Shown here in pieces: positions 35,310-46,805 of a DNA stretch of 64,000 nt. Every line of letters begins with the position of its first letter. The stretch's first letter is position 1. The stretch spans positions 217,160 to 281,159 of the forward strand of contig NZ_CAKKMV010000009.1 in assembly GCF_918697865.1 (NCBI RefSeq), written 5' to 3'. Both the position numbers and the translations under genes were made by a program. This DNA is from Massilia sp. Bi118. Its GTDB lineage: Bacteria; Pseudomonadota; Gammaproteobacteria; Burkholderiales; Burkholderiaceae_D. Below the pieces are notes generated by a model. The model was given only the letters and a program-made list of their open reading frames with translations. It was not told the origin of the DNA and did not search any database.

Positions 35310-36437
35310 ATGACGGTAAAGAAGGGATCGACACAATTTGGCCTGATTAATCTGCTCAAGGCGGGCGCCGCACAGCTGATCGTCCTGCACCACCTGGCCT
35401 TCTATGGACCAATGGCGGACGAGGCGCGTCCCCTGATGCCGGCGCTGATCGACTGGCTCGACGAATACGGCCGCATCGCCGTGCAGGTATTCCTCGTCGT
35501 CGGCGGCTTCCTGGCCGCGAAATCCCTTTCTCCGCAGGCCCATCCAACAATCGCCCATCCCGGCGCGACGATCTGGCGCCGCTATATCAGGTTGGCGCTG
35601 CCTTTCATGGCGGCGATGCTGCTGGCAATCGGCGCCTCCGCCGTGGCGAGAGGATGGATGACCCACGATTCGATTTCGGCGCCGCCGACCTTGTCCCAAT
35701 TGAGCGCGCATCTGCTGCTGATGCATGACGTACTCGGTTACGAAGCCTTGTCCGCCGGCGCCTGGTATGTCGCAATCGATTTTCAGCTGTATGCGCTGAC
35801 GACTTTGCTGCTATGGGGCGCCGGCAGTTTTGCGGGACAGCAGCGCCAAGCTTGGCTGATGCCGGTGCTGGTCGCGCTATGCGTCGGCGTTTCGCTGTTC
35901 TACTTCAATCGCGACGCCGATTGGGACGTATGGGCGCCGTATTTCTTCGGCAGTTATGGACTCGGCATGCTGGCCTGGTGGGCGAGCGATCCGGCGCGCA
36001 AGCCCGGTGAAGTCGCGCTGCTGCTGGCGATAACGGTGCTGCCGACCCTGATTGCACTGAACCTTGAATTCCGTAGCCGGATCGCGGTGGCGCTGGTCGT
36101 GGCTTGCGTATTGTTCCTGTTCGGCCGTATCAAGCTTGCGGACTACCGCAGCCAGGCCTGGACACTGGTGAATCGCCTGGCGGCGATCTCGTTTTCGGTA
36201 TTTCTCGTCCACTTTCCCGTTTGTCTGGTCGTGAATGCCGCCTTTAGCCGCTTCGTGTCGGAGCAGCCGCACGAGCAGGCCTTCGGAATGGTGATTGCGT
36301 GGCTTGCCAGCCTGGCGGCCGGGGCAGCCTTTTACCGTTGGGTGGAAACGCCGCTGGGACGGATGCTGACGGGTTTTACGCTCAGCCAGCCGCGCATGCA
36401 AAGCCGGGCAGTGGCAAAGCTGAGGGCATCTCGTTAA
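35310..36437 (+). CDS. Acyltransferase 3 family membrane protein
   Basis: A 375-residue polytopic membrane protein with about ten helices. The N-terminal LLKAGAAQLIVLHHLAFYG carries the His pair expected of the acyltransferase 3 (OafA/OatA-like) active site. Later features include SAGAWYVAIDFQLYAL and the RVETPLGRML-like end WVETPLGRM. Family members transfer acetyl or other acyl groups onto O-antigens, peptidoglycan or exported sugars. The TTG at 35292 is in frame, but the ATG at 35310 has GAGGA in front. It is convergent with the TolA/TonB-like gene. Confidence 0.88.
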   Translation: MTVKKGSTQFGLINLLKAGAAQLIVLHHLAFYGPMADEARPLMPALIDWLDEYGRIAVQVFLVVGGFLAAKSLSPQAHPTIAHPGATIWRRYIRLALPFMAAMLLAIGASAVARGWMTHDSISAPPTLSQLSAHLLLMHDVLGYEALSAGAWYVAIDFQLYALTTLLLWGAGSFAGQQRQAWLMPVLVALCVGVSLFYFNRDADWDVWAPYFFGSYGLGMLAWWASDPARKPGEVALLLAITVLPTLIALNLEFRSRIAVALVVACVLFLFGRIKLADYRSQAWTLVNRLAAISFSVFLVHFPVCLVVNAAFSRFVSEQPHEQAFGMVIAWLASLAAGAAFYRWVETPLGRMLTGFTLSQPRMQSRAVAKLRASR

Positions 36438-36451
36438 TCCGAGCGGATGTT

Positions 36452-37933
36452 TTATTCCAGCCGGACAGCAACGTCGAATATCCAGGTGCGGCGGATTTCG
36501 ATCACGTCGTACTGGCGCGCCAGCGACGGCGGAAAAGCGCCAAAGGGCGCCTGGCTGGCGATGATTTTTCGTATCGCTTCATCGATGGCGGGAACGCCGC
36601 TCGAGGTCACGAAGCTCACTTTCTCGACAGTGCCGTCGGCCCGCACCGCGACCGTCACCGTCGGGCGATTGTGCGGCTGCTTGACGAGCTCGCGGATCAT
36701 CTCGAAAGTCATGTTCTTTTCGATCTTCCGGCTCATCGTCTCCGCGTAGAGAACGAGATCGCCATTCGGATCGGCGCGGCCAAATAACCAGCCGCGGCGC
36801 AGGGCGCTCGCCGAGGGGAGGGGCGCGCGGGATGCCGCATCGCGTTGGGCCGCTTCCAGATTCAGTTGCCTGCCGATGGCTTTGAGGCGTTCCTCTCGCT
36901 CGGCTTCGTACTTGGCCTTGTCGCGCAGGACTTGATCCTTCTTGGCCTGCTCCAGTCTTGCCGCTTCCTGACGTGCAGCGTCGGCGGTGCGCTCCTGCTC
37001 CTGCTTTTCTGTCGCCTGGCGTGCCTTCTCGGCTTGCCTGGCCTGCTCCTGACGCGCTGCTTCCTGGCGTTGCGCTTCCAGTTGCGCCTGTTTAGCCTGT
37101 TCTTCCCGCACAGCCTCCTGGCGGAGCCGTTCCTGGCGCTGCAATTCCAGCTGCGCCTGCTTTGCCTGTTCCCGCTGGATGGCTTCGTTGCGCGCAGCTT
37201 CCTGTCGAAGGAGCTCGGCTTTTTCCTGTTCCTGCTTCGCGGCGGCCAGTCGGGCAGCCTCGTCCTTTGCGGCTTGCTCGGCGCGCGCAGCCTCTGCGCG
37301 AAGCAGCTCCTGGCGTGCTGCTTCACGCTGCGCGGCGGCCATCAACTCGGCCTGCTTCAGGTTTTCCGCGAGTTGCTTTTCCCGTTCGACGCCCGCCTGG
37401 TCGAGCGCCACGCGGTCATTCGTCGCCTGTTCGAGCGCGGGCTGGGCGACATCGCGCGTCGTGCTTTGAGTTGGCGTGTCATCGAGGTGAGGCGGGGACC
37501 GTTGCGCCACGGGGGCGATCGGTAGCGATGCGACAGCTTGCCTGTTCGCGGTCACGACGGGCTCGACGGCGGATGCCGGCGCCGCGGCCGCCGCCGGCTT
37601 GGGCATGGGCGCTGGCGTTGCAATGGGGGAAATCGACACGGCTGACACCGTGCTGCCTATCGTCGAGACGTCCTCGGAGGCGAGCACGGGATTGGCTTCT
37701 TTGGCCGGCGGCCTTGGCAAGGGCGCGAGCATGACCTGGAGCTCATCGGCGCCGAGCCGCTTTTGTTTCCAGGGCAGCTTGAAGCCGGGCAAGCCGAAGG
37801 TCTGGCCGCCGAAAGTGATACTGAGCAGTATGGCGTGCAGCAGCACGGCGACCAGCAAGGCGGTGCTCATGCGCCGCTGATCGGTCTGGATGAAAAGGCC
37901 ATGAAGGCGCCCGGTGCTGGCTGTCGGAAACAT
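36452..37933 (-). CDS. TolA/TonB-like energy-transducer protein with long coiled coil
   Basis: A 493-residue envelope protein. One membrane helix near residues 22-43 (STALLVAVLLHAILLSITFGG) is followed by a Pro/Ala-rich stretch and a very long Glu/Arg/Ala/Gln-rich coiled coil (about 180-370, with QAQLE-QRQE-type repeats). The C-terminal domain (TVTVAVRADGTVEKVSFVTSSG) is of the TonB-C/TolA type. Such proteins couple inner-membrane proton-motive force to outer-membrane partners across the periplasm. There are no exbBD, tolQR or pal genes nearby, so its partners are elsewhere. The start ATG is at 37933. Confidence 0.8.
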   Translation of the reverse strand: MFPTASTGRLHGLFIQTDQRRMSTALLVAVLLHAILLSITFGGQTFGLPGFKLPWKQKRLGADELQVMLAPLPRPPAKEANPVLASEDVSTIGSTVSAVSISPIATPAPMPKPAAAAAPASAVEPVVTANRQAVASLPIAPVAQRSPPHLDDTPTQSTTRDVAQPALEQATNDRVALDQAGVEREKQLAENLKQAELMAAAQREAARQELLRAEAARAEQAAKDEAARLAAAKQEQEKAELLRQEAARNEAIQREQAKQAQLELQRQERLRQEAVREEQAKQAQLEAQRQEAARQEQARQAEKARQATEKQEQERTADAARQEAARLEQAKKDQVLRDKAKYEAEREERLKAIGRQLNLEAAQRDAASRAPLPSASALRRGWLFGRADPNGDLVLYAETMSRKIEKNMTFEMIRELVKQPHNRPTVTVAVRADGTVEKVSFVTSSGVPAIDEAIRKIIASQAPFGAFPPSLARQYDVIEIRRTWIFDVAVRLE

Positions 37934-38072
37934 CAGAATAGCCTATCACAGCAGAGAGCAGCTATTGATATAAAACAAAGAAAGCGTGGGTTTTTTGTCC
38001 TGTTCTTCCTCAACATTGCCACGTCGATTTCGTATTTCAATAATCGCTTCGCCAGCCAAGGGAGCATCCATC

Positions 38073-38378
38073 GTGAAACGATTCCTCATCTGCTTTGCGA
38101 TGCTGTTGCCGTTCTCCGTATCGGGCCAGGACTACCTGCCGCGCGACGTCCAGCGCCTCATCGACCTCCGTGCAGGCTGCGAACCGCACGGATCATGCGC
38201 TACGACTGGAAAAGAATTGGTTCAGCTGAAGCGGAAATACGCGGCCAATTCAACAATCATGCAGATCCTGAACCAGTTCGACATCGGTACCGACACGGCC
38301 GACATTGTCGAAACGCCCGCACCTGCACCGGCGCCGAAAAAAAAGAAAGCGCAAACGCGCCGGGTGCGCGCGAAATAA
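38073..38378 (+). CDS. Small secreted protein with basic tail
   Basis: A 101-residue protein starting with GTG at 38073; AAGGGAG at 38058-38064 decides this start. A signal peptide (FLICFAMLLPFSVSG) predicts export. The mature part has two Cys residues (GCEPHGSC) that could form a small disulfide loop, a helical region, and a tail of Pro-Ala repeats followed by KKKKAQTRRVRAK. No family is recognised. The lysine/arginine tail could bind a polyanion; that is speculation. Confidence 0.65.
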   Translation: MKRFLICFAMLLPFSVSGQDYLPRDVQRLIDLRAGCEPHGSCATTGKELVQLKRKYAANSTIMQILNQFDIGTDTADIVETPAPAPAPKKKKAQTRRVRAK

Positions 38379-38404
38379 AAAAGCCAGCCCCGAAAGGCTG
38401 GCTT
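38375..38404 (-). terminator. Intrinsic terminator of gyrB
   Basis: On the minus strand AAGCCAGCC and GGCTGGCTT pair across a 6-nt loop (plus-strand arms 38381-38389 and 38396-38404) and run into a T-rich stretch, 28 bp after the gyrB stop. On the plus strand it lies just after the small secreted gene but lacks a T-run. Confidence 0.85.
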
Positions 38405-38432
38405 CTCGCATCAAGCGACGATCAAGCAGGGA

Positions 38433-40990
<2,558 letters not shown>

Positions 40991-41029
40991 TTCGCCCAAC
41001 AAGACCATATATGGGCGATTCAGCGCTTT

Positions 41030-42136
41030 TTAAATACGCATCGGCATGACGACATACTTGAAGTCGCCATTTTCAGGAATCGAAATCAGCGCCGACGAAT
41101 TCGAATCGCCCAGCGAGATATTCACCTGGTCGCACTTCAGGTTGTTCAGCACGTCCAGCAGATAGGTGACGTTGAAACCGATGTCGATCGCATCGCCGCC
41201 GTAGTCGATTTCCAGTTCTTCCACCGCCTCTTCCTGGTCGGCATTGGTCGAGCTGATCTTCATCGAGCCCGGGGCGATCAGGCAGCGCACGCCCTTGAAC
41301 TTGTCGCTGGTCATGATCGCGGCGCGCTGCAGCGAGCGCAGCAGTTCGTCGCGGCTGATCGTGAAGTCGTTCTTGTAGCCCTTCGGGATCACGCGGGTGT
41401 AGTCAGGGAACTTGCCCTCGACCAGCTTCGACACCAGTTCGATGTCGGCGAAGGTCAGTTTCACCTGCGAGGCGGCGATGTCCAGGCGGACGGTCTCGTC
41501 GCTTTCTTCCAGCAGGCGCTGCAGTTCGATGATGGTCTTGCGCGGGATGATGACTTCCTGGCGCTCGAAGGTTTGCTCGGTATCCACCTGGGCAAAGGCC
41601 AGGCGGTGGCCGTCGGTCGCGACCGCGATCACCTTGTTACCGTCCAGCACCAGCAGCAGGCCGTTCAGGTAGTAGCGGATGTCCTGCTGGGCCATCGCGA
41701 AGTGCACCATATTGAACAGGTGCTTCAGCGTCTTTTGCGGCAGGGTGACGGAGGCGTTGTAGCTGTCGGCCACCGAGACGGTCGGGAATTCCTCGGCCGC
41801 CAGGGTCTGCAGCGCAAAGCGCGACTTGCCGCTCTGGACGGTCAGGCGCTTGTTCAGCAGGGTCATGGTGACGTCGCCCGATTCCGGCAGGGCGCGCAGG
41901 ATATCGAGCAGCTTGCGGGCCGCCACGGTGGTGCCGGTTTCTTCAGGACCCGAACCGATATTGGCCAGGGTCGTGATTTGCACCTCGGTGTCGGTCGACA
42001 GGAAAGAGACGCTTTCGCCGTTCTTGCGGATGAGGATATTGGCCAGAATCGGCATGGTGTGCCGACGCTCGACAATACCACTCACGATCTGCAGTGGCCG
42101 GAGAAGCGTGTCTCGGGTGGTTTTGACCAGTTGCAT
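41030..42136 (-). CDS. dnaN: DNA polymerase III beta subunit (sliding clamp)
   Basis: A 368-residue clamp with the usual three-domain length. It begins MQLVKTTRDTLLRPLQIVSGIVERR, with the conserved HTMPILANILI in domain 1. It ends YVVMPMRI, the typical C-terminus involved in partner binding. It dimerises around DNA and tethers Pol III. It lies 73 bp downstream of dnaA, likely in the same operon. Confidence 0.98.
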   Translation of the reverse strand: MQLVKTTRDTLLRPLQIVSGIVERRHTMPILANILIRKNGESVSFLSTDTEVQITTLANIGSGPEETGTTVAARKLLDILRALPESGDVTMTLLNKRLTVQSGKSRFALQTLAAEEFPTVSVADSYNASVTLPQKTLKHLFNMVHFAMAQQDIRYYLNGLLLVLDGNKVIAVATDGHRLAFAQVDTEQTFERQEVIIPRKTIIELQRLLEESDETVRLDIAASQVKLTFADIELVSKLVEGKFPDYTRVIPKGYKNDFTISRDELLRSLQRAAIMTSDKFKGVRCLIAPGSMKISSTNADQEEAVEELEIDYGGDAIDIGFNVTYLLDVLNNLKCDQVNISLGDSNSSALISIPENGDFKYVVMPMRI

Positions 42137-42209
42137 AAATATCCCTCAGTTTTTATAAGGTAAAAAATGTTGTCTGTGCAATATTTTGCCAGAAATCACC
42201 AGAAAAACC

Positions 42210-43634
42210 TCAGCCTTTCAGTGTCTGTTCCAGGACGTGCAACTCGTGGTTGCACTCGGCGTTTTTCTGGCGGTCCGCGGCGATCTTGCGTACCGCATGC
42301 AGCACCGTCGTGTGGTCGCGGCCGCCGAACAGCTCGCCGATTTCCGGCAGGCTCTTCTGCGTCAGCTCTTTCGCCAGGTACATCGCGATCTGGCGCGGAC
42401 GGGCGATGTTGGCCGGACGGCGTTTCGAATACATGTCCGCGACCTTGATGTTGAAGAAGTCCGCCACCGTCTTCTGGATGTTTTCCACGGAGATCTGGCG
42501 GTTCTGCACCGACAGCAGGTCCTTCAGCGCTTCCTTCACCACGTCGATGGTGATTTCCTTGCCATGGAAACGGGAGTAAGCCAGGATCTTGCGCAGCGCG
42601 CCTTCCAGCTCGCGCACGTTGGAGCGCAGGTGCTTGGCCACGAAGAAGGCGACGTCGTCGTTCAGCACCACGCCTTCCGATTCCGCCTTCTTCATCAGGA
42701 TCGCCACGCGCATTTCCAGCTCGGGCGGCTCGATCGCCACCGTCAGGCCGGAATCGAAACGCGAGATCAGGCGATCGTCCATGCCGGTGATCTCTTTCGG
42801 ATAGGTATCCGAAGTGATGATGATCTGCTTCTTGGCAGCGATCAGGGCTTCGAAGGCATAGAAGAACTCTTCCTGCGTGCGGCTCTTGCCGCCGAAGAAC
42901 TGGATATCGTCAATCAGCAGCATGTCCAGCGAGTGGTAGTAATGCTTGAAGTCGTCGAAACCTTTACGCTGATACGCGGTCACCACGTCGCGCACGTACT
43001 GCTCGGCGTGGATGTAGCGGATGCGCGCGCCCGGCTGGTCCTTCATCACCTGGTTGCCGATCGCATGGATCAGGTGGGTCTTACCGAGGCCGACGCCGCC
43101 GTAGAAGAACAGCGGGTTGTACGAGACGCCCGGGTTGTTCGCCACCTGGATCGCGGCGGCGCGCGCCAGCTGGTTGGCCTTACCGGTCACGAAGTTCTCG
43201 AAGGTCAGTTCGGGATTCACGCGGCTCTGCTCACGGCGCGGGTTGTTGGCGATGACGTTGTCCGGCGTGACGACCGGCGTGGCCGGCACGGTGTTGTCGG
43301 CGGCGGCATTGATGCCCATCGCGCCCGCCGCCATTTCGGCGGTCGAGGTGGTCGGCTGGCGATTGCTCACCGCGTCTGGCTTCTTCGGCAGATTCCTCGA
43401 GTCGAGCACGAACTGCACCTCCACCGGGCGCTCCCAGAAATCGGAGGCGAGGGCGGTGATGCGGTTCGCGAACTGCGACTTTACCCAGTCGAGCTTGAAG
43501 CGGTTGGGCGCCGCGATGCGCAGCTTGCCGTCCTCATAGTCGAGGGCGACCAGTGGTTTGATCCACGCGGTATATTGCTGCGGCGTCAGCTCGAGTTCCA
43601 GCTGCGTGGAACAGGCCTGCCAAAAGTTTTCCAT
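42210..43634 (-). CDS. dnaA: Chromosomal replication initiator DnaA
   Basis: A 474-residue initiator. Domain I is N-terminal ([21 protein letters not shown]) and domain II is a variable linker. The AAA+ domain III has Walker [11 protein letters not shown] and Walker [10 protein letters not shown]. The DNA-binding domain IV has the signature [14 protein letters not shown]. It binds boxes of the TTATCCACA type, one of which lies 52 bp upstream of its ATG, suggesting autoregulation. It is divergent from rpmH across the candidate origin. Confidence 0.98.
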   Translation of the reverse strand: MENFWQACSTQLELELTPQQYTAWIKPLVALDYEDGKLRIAAPNRFKLDWVKSQFANRITALASDFWERPVEVQFVLDSRNLPKKPDAVSNRQPTTSTAEMAAGAMGINAAADNTVPATPVVTPDNVIANNPRREQSRVNPELTFENFVTGKANQLARAAAIQVANNPGVSYNPLFFYGGVGLGKTHLIHAIGNQVMKDQPGARIRYIHAEQYVRDVVTAYQRKGFDDFKHYYHSLDMLLIDDIQFFGGKSRTQEEFFYAFEALIAAKKQIIITSDTYPKEITGMDDRLISRFDSGLTVAIEPPELEMRVAILMKKAESEGVVLNDDVAFFVAKHLRSNVRELEGALRKILAYSRFHGKEITIDVVKEALKDLLSVQNRQISVENIQKTVADFFNIKVADMYSKRRPANIARPRQIAMYLAKELTQKSLPEIGELFGGRDHTTVLHAVRKIAADRQKNAECNHELHVLEQTLKG

Positions 43635-43685
43635 ACATCGACCAAGTTAAAGCGTAACACTCTATTTTAACTGTCTTCTCGAAAG

Positions 43686-43694
43686 TTATCCACA
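43686..43694 (+). promoter_or_regulatory. DnaA box
   Basis: TTATCCACA, an exact match to the consensus. On the minus strand it lies just upstream of a -10-like TAAAAT for dnaA, so it may serve both origin function and autorepression. Confidence 0.75.
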
Positions 43695-43792
43695 GGCGGA
43701 GCGGGTTTTTTCCACCGAATCTCAACAGCGTGATGCACATGAGCAACCATGCCAGGCTGGCATGGCGGCGGCGCTGCAGCGCAACAGCTTCC

Positions 43793-43822
43793 TTGACAGC
43801 TCGGCCGAAAATGCTGTCTAAT
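43793..43822 (+). promoter_or_regulatory. Promoter of rpmH operon
   Basis: TTGACA (43793-43798) and TCTAAT (43817-43822) separated by 18 bp form a near-consensus sigma-70 promoter pointing at rpmH. It predicts a long leader of about 280 nt. Confidence 0.65.
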
Positions 43823-43975
43823 TCAGGGTTCCCCGCCCACACGCATTGCCAACTCAGGCACTCAGCACATGGGCGACAAGCTTTGCTGAGGCGTGACGCT
43901 GGCTTAACAACTGCGAAATGTCATTGGCGTATGGCTGGCTCTGGGAGCGCCGAAAACCGTTGCGAGCGGCGGCAG

Positions 43976-44029
43976 TTTTGAACGAGAAGCGCAGCTGTAC
44001 GACAGTACAGCGAGCATCACAGTTCAAAA
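43976..44029. promoter_or_regulatory. Nested symmetrical dyad in rpmH leader
   Basis: The outer pair is TTTTGAAC/GTTCAAAA (43976-43983/44022-44029). The inner pair is GCTGTAC/GTACAGC (43994-44000/44005-44011) with loop GACA. The two unpaired sides are both 10 nt and similar to each other (GAGAAGCGCA and GAGCATCACA). It could be an RNA structure or a paired protein-binding site within the origin region. Confidence 0.5.
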
Positions 44030-44109
44030 ATGCAACGCGCAGCAGGTTTGCGGGGTTCCCAAGAGGCCGGCTCCGATTTTGCATTCTTTTTGCTTTAAGC
44101 GAGACCACC

Positions 44110-44244
44110 ATGAAACGTACTTACCAACCTTCCGTCGTCCGTCGCAAGCGCACGCACGGCTTCCGCGCACGTATGGCTACCCGTGGTGGCCGTCAAGTCC
44201 TGAACGCACGCCGCGCCAAGGGCCGCAAGCGTCTGGCTGTCTAA
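44110..44244 (+). CDS. rpmH: 50S ribosomal protein L34
   Basis: A 44-residue, very basic ribosomal protein ([20 protein letters not shown]; ends KGRKRLAV), the standard L34 sequence and length. It is first of the rpmH-rnpA-yidD-yidC operon, preceded by a long leader and a near-consensus promoter. Confidence 0.98.
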   Translation: MKRTYQPSVVRRKRTHGFRARMATRGGRQVLNARRAKGRKRLAV

Positions 44245-44276
44245 GCCACGACAGGCCTTTCGACCGCGCCTAAGCA

Positions 44277-44729
44277 ATGTCAGGCGAAGGTTCGCACGAC
44301 TTCGCGCGCGTTCGGCGCATCGTAAAAACGGATGAGTTTTCATCCGTTTTTCGTTTGCGCCCTGCACAAAAAACCGCGCATTTCGTGCTCTATACCCGAC
44401 CGACTACCCTGCCGCATGCGCGGCTGGGCGTCGTCGCGGCCAAGCGTTTCGCGCCGCGCGCGGTCACGCGCAATACCATCAAGCGCATCACGCGCGAACT
44501 GTTCCGCACCACGGCGATGCCAGCGCTCGATTGCATCGTGCGTTTGTCTCGTCCGGTCAATACCAAGAGCGGACCAGCCACGAACAAGGCCCTGAAGACG
44601 CTGCTGCACGCCGAGCTGGCGCGCCTGTTCGCGTCGCAGGCGCCGCGGCCGCGCAAGCCGGCGCCCGTTGCCGCGCCACCCGCTGCGGCTCCCGATGTGC
44701 CGGACCAGCCAGGACAGCAGCCATCATGA
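44277..44729 (+). CDS. rnpA: Ribonuclease P protein component
   Basis: A 150-residue basic protein subunit of RNase P, which matures the 5' ends of tRNAs with the RnpB RNA. The RNR-like motif AKRFAPRAVTRNTIKRITRELFR is the family signature. A Pro/Ala-rich tail of ~35 residues extends beyond the usual core. The stop overlaps the start of yidD (ATGA at 44726-44729). Confidence 0.96.
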   Translation: MSGEGSHDFARVRRIVKTDEFSSVFRLRPAQKTAHFVLYTRPTTLPHARLGVVAAKRFAPRAVTRNTIKRITRELFRTTAMPALDCIVRLSRPVNTKSGPATNKALKTLLHAELARLFASQAPRPRKPAPVAAPPAAAPDVPDQPGQQPS

Positions 44730-44968
44730 ACAGGCTGCTCGTCTGGCTGCTGCGCGCTTACCAGTTGCTGGTGTCCCCGATGTTCGGGCCGAGCTGCCGT
44801 TTCTATCCGAGCTGTTCCAACTACGCGATCGAAGCGGTGCGGCTGCATGGCGCCGCGCGCGGCGGCTGGCTGGCCTTGCGCCGCGTCTGCCGCTGCCATC
44901 CGTGGAACGCCGGCGGCAACGACCCTGTGCCACCCCCAACAACCGCTTGCGGTTGCAACCATTCCTGA
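44726..44968 (+). CDS. yidD: Membrane protein insertion efficiency factor YidD
   Basis: An 80-residue protein with the family block YQLLVSPMFGPSCRFYPSCSNYAIEA and RRVCRCHPWN. It associates with the membrane and aids YidC-dependent insertion. It is translationally coupled to rnpA, and yidC begins 10 bp downstream. Confidence 0.96.
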   Translation: MNRLLVWLLRAYQLLVSPMFGPSCRFYPSCSNYAIEAVRLHGAARGGWLALRRVCRCHPWNAGGNDPVPPPTTACGCNHS

Positions 44969-44978
44969 ATAGGACCCA

Positions 44979-46643
44979 ATGGAAATCAATAAACGTACCA
45001 TCCTGTGGATCGTGTTCGCCGTCTCGCTGGTCGTCCTCTGGAACGACTGGATGGTGGCCAACGGAAAACAGTCGATGTTCTCGCCGCAGCAGCCGGCCAA
45101 GGTCGCAACCGCTCCGGCTGCGCAGCCGAAGGTGAACGACATGCCGACCCCGGCGGCCACGCCGGCCTCCGTGCCCGGCGCCGCACCGGCCGACGGCACT
45201 GCCGCGGCACCGGCCCCGATCCAGACCAAAATCATCACCATCACGACCGACGTCTACAAGGCCGACATCGACACCGCCGGCGGCGTGATCCGCCGCCTGG
45301 AACTGTTGAAGTACCGCGACAAGGTCGACAACACCAAGAACCAGCTGCTGTTCCACACTGATCCTGCCAAGGGCCGCCTCTACCTGCCGCAGACCGGCCT
45401 GACCGGCGGCCCGGCCGGTCCTCTGCCGAACCACAACACCCCGTTCGTGGCAAAGCCGCTGGTCACCAACGGTAACCAGATCCAGCTGGTGCTCGAAGCG
45501 GAGCAGGGCGGCGTGCGCCTGACCAAGACCTTCACCTTCCACCAGGGCGACTACGTGATCGGCGTGCGCCATGACGTGACCAACATCGGCACCGTGCCGG
45601 TGGCACCGTCGCTGTACCTGCAGCTGCAGCACGACGGCAGCAAGCCGGAAGGCGACACCTACTTCAACAGCAGCTACACCGGTCCGACCCTGTACACCTC
45701 GCAGGACAAGTACCAGAAGCTGACCTTCGACAAGATCGCCAAGGGCAGCGCCGAGCACACGAACAAGGCCACCGACGGCTGGATCGCGATCTCGCAGCAC
45801 TTCTTCGTCTCGGCTTTCATCCCGGCCGACAAGATGCAGCGCGATATCTACACCAAGAGCCTGGGTAACAACCTGTTCGCCATCGGCACCGTGATGCCGC
45901 TGGGGACCGTGGCGCCGGGCGCCACCGTGTCGAACGAAGCCCGCCTGTATTCGGGCCCGCAGGAAGAGAAGATCCTGGAGAAGGTCACCCCTGGCCTGGA
46001 ACTGGTGCGCGACTACGGCTGGGCGACCATCATCGCCAAGCCGATTTTCTGGACCATGGACCAGCTGCACCAGATGATCGGTAACTGGGGCTGGACCATC
46101 GTCGCCTTCACCATCCTGATCAAGCTGCTGTTCTTCCCGCTGTCCGCAGCCGGCTACCGCAGCATGGCCAAGATGAAGACCGTGACGCCGAAGATGCAGG
46201 CGATCCGCGAGCGTTATAAAGCCGACCCGGTCAAGATGCAGCAGGCCACCATGGAGCTGTACAAGACCGAGAAGATCAACCCGCTGGGCGGCTGCCTGCC
46301 GATCCTGATCCAGATGCCGGTGTTCCTGGCGCTGTACTGGACCCTGCAGGCTGCGGTCGAAATGCGCGGCGCCCCGTGGATCCTGTGGATTCACGACCTG
46401 ACCGCGCCGGACCCGTTCTACGTCCTGCCGATCATCTACGCCATCTCGATGATCGTGACCACCCGCCTGAACCCGCAGCCGGCCGATCCGATGCAGGCCA
46501 AGATGATGATGTTCATGCCGATCGCGTTCTCGGTCATCTTCATCTTCTTCCCATCCGGCCTGGTGCTGTACTGGGTGGTGAACAACCTGATCTCGATGGC
46601 GCAGCAGTATGTGATCACCAAGAAGTATGCGCCGGCGAAGTAA
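44979..46643 (+). CDS. yidC: Membrane protein insertase YidC
   Basis: A 554-residue insertase/chaperone. An N-terminal helix (TILWIVFAVSLVVLWNDW) is followed by a large periplasmic beta-domain (residues ~90-350). The five-helix core carries the conserved FFPLSAAGYRSMAKMK cytoplasmic hairpin region and LGGCLPILIQMPVFLALYW. It ends in a short basic tail. It is the last gene of the operon before a strong terminator. Confidence 0.97.
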   Translation: MEINKRTILWIVFAVSLVVLWNDWMVANGKQSMFSPQQPAKVATAPAAQPKVNDMPTPAATPASVPGAAPADGTAAAPAPIQTKIITITTDVYKADIDTAGGVIRRLELLKYRDKVDNTKNQLLFHTDPAKGRLYLPQTGLTGGPAGPLPNHNTPFVAKPLVTNGNQIQLVLEAEQGGVRLTKTFTFHQGDYVIGVRHDVTNIGTVPVAPSLYLQLQHDGSKPEGDTYFNSSYTGPTLYTSQDKYQKLTFDKIAKGSAEHTNKATDGWIAISQHFFVSAFIPADKMQRDIYTKSLGNNLFAIGTVMPLGTVAPGATVSNEARLYSGPQEEKILEKVTPGLELVRDYGWATIIAKPIFWTMDQLHQMIGNWGWTIVAFTILIKLLFFPLSAAGYRSMAKMKTVTPKMQAIRERYKADPVKMQQATMELYKTEKINPLGGCLPILIQMPVFLALYWTLQAAVEMRGAPWILWIHDLTAPDPFYVLPIIYAISMIVTTRLNPQPADPMQAKMMMFMPIAFSVIFIFFPSGLVLYWVVNNLISMAQQYVITKKYAPAK

Positions 46644-46669
46644 GCAGTTTTCGCTGTGATGACAAGAAG

Positions 46670-46694
46670 CCCGTGCGTTGCGCGGGTTTTTTTT
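46670..46694 (+). terminator. Intrinsic terminator after yidC
   Basis: CCCGTGC (46670-46676) pairs with GCGCGGG (46680-46686), with one G-U pair and a 3-nt loop, followed by eight Ts. Confidence 0.93.
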
Positions 46695-46712
46695 ATTCGT
46701 TAGCCCCAAGAC

Positions 46713-46789
46713 AGTCGTCCCCGCGCAGGCGGGGACCCAAGTTTGGTGGTTCGCCACGAACTTGGATTCCCGCCTGCGCGGGAATGACG
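46713..46789. repeat. REP-like family 1 inverted pair (copy D)
   Basis: Arms 46713-46743 (GTCCCC type) and 46759-46789 (ATTCCC type) face each other across 15 bp. One arm matches copy A, the other matches copy C, showing mixed variants within one locus. It lies between the yidC terminator and mnmE. Confidence 0.88.
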
Positions 46790-46805
46790 TTTACAATCTC
46801 CGTCC

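Larger units (their letters stand above)
43635..44109. other. Candidate replication origin (dnaA-rpmH gap)
   Basis: There are 475 bp without a gene between divergent dnaA and rpmH, the usual oriC position in this group. Contents are an AT-rich dyad AGTTAAA/TTTAACT (43645-43672, possible unwinding element), a perfect DnaA box (43686-43694), and a hairpin CCATGCCA-GGC-TGGCATGG (43747-43765). The rpmH promoter and the nested dyad at 43976-44029 follow. Only one consensus DnaA box is visible, so the assignment rests mostly on gene order. Confidence 0.6.

Noticed and set aside
43534..43842. Small minus-strand frame over the dnaA start
   Set aside because: Overlaps the dnaA coding region and candidate origin; no support.
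44724..46757. 677-codon minus-strand frame opposite yidD-yidC
   Set aside because: Shadow; would run head-on through a conserved operon.
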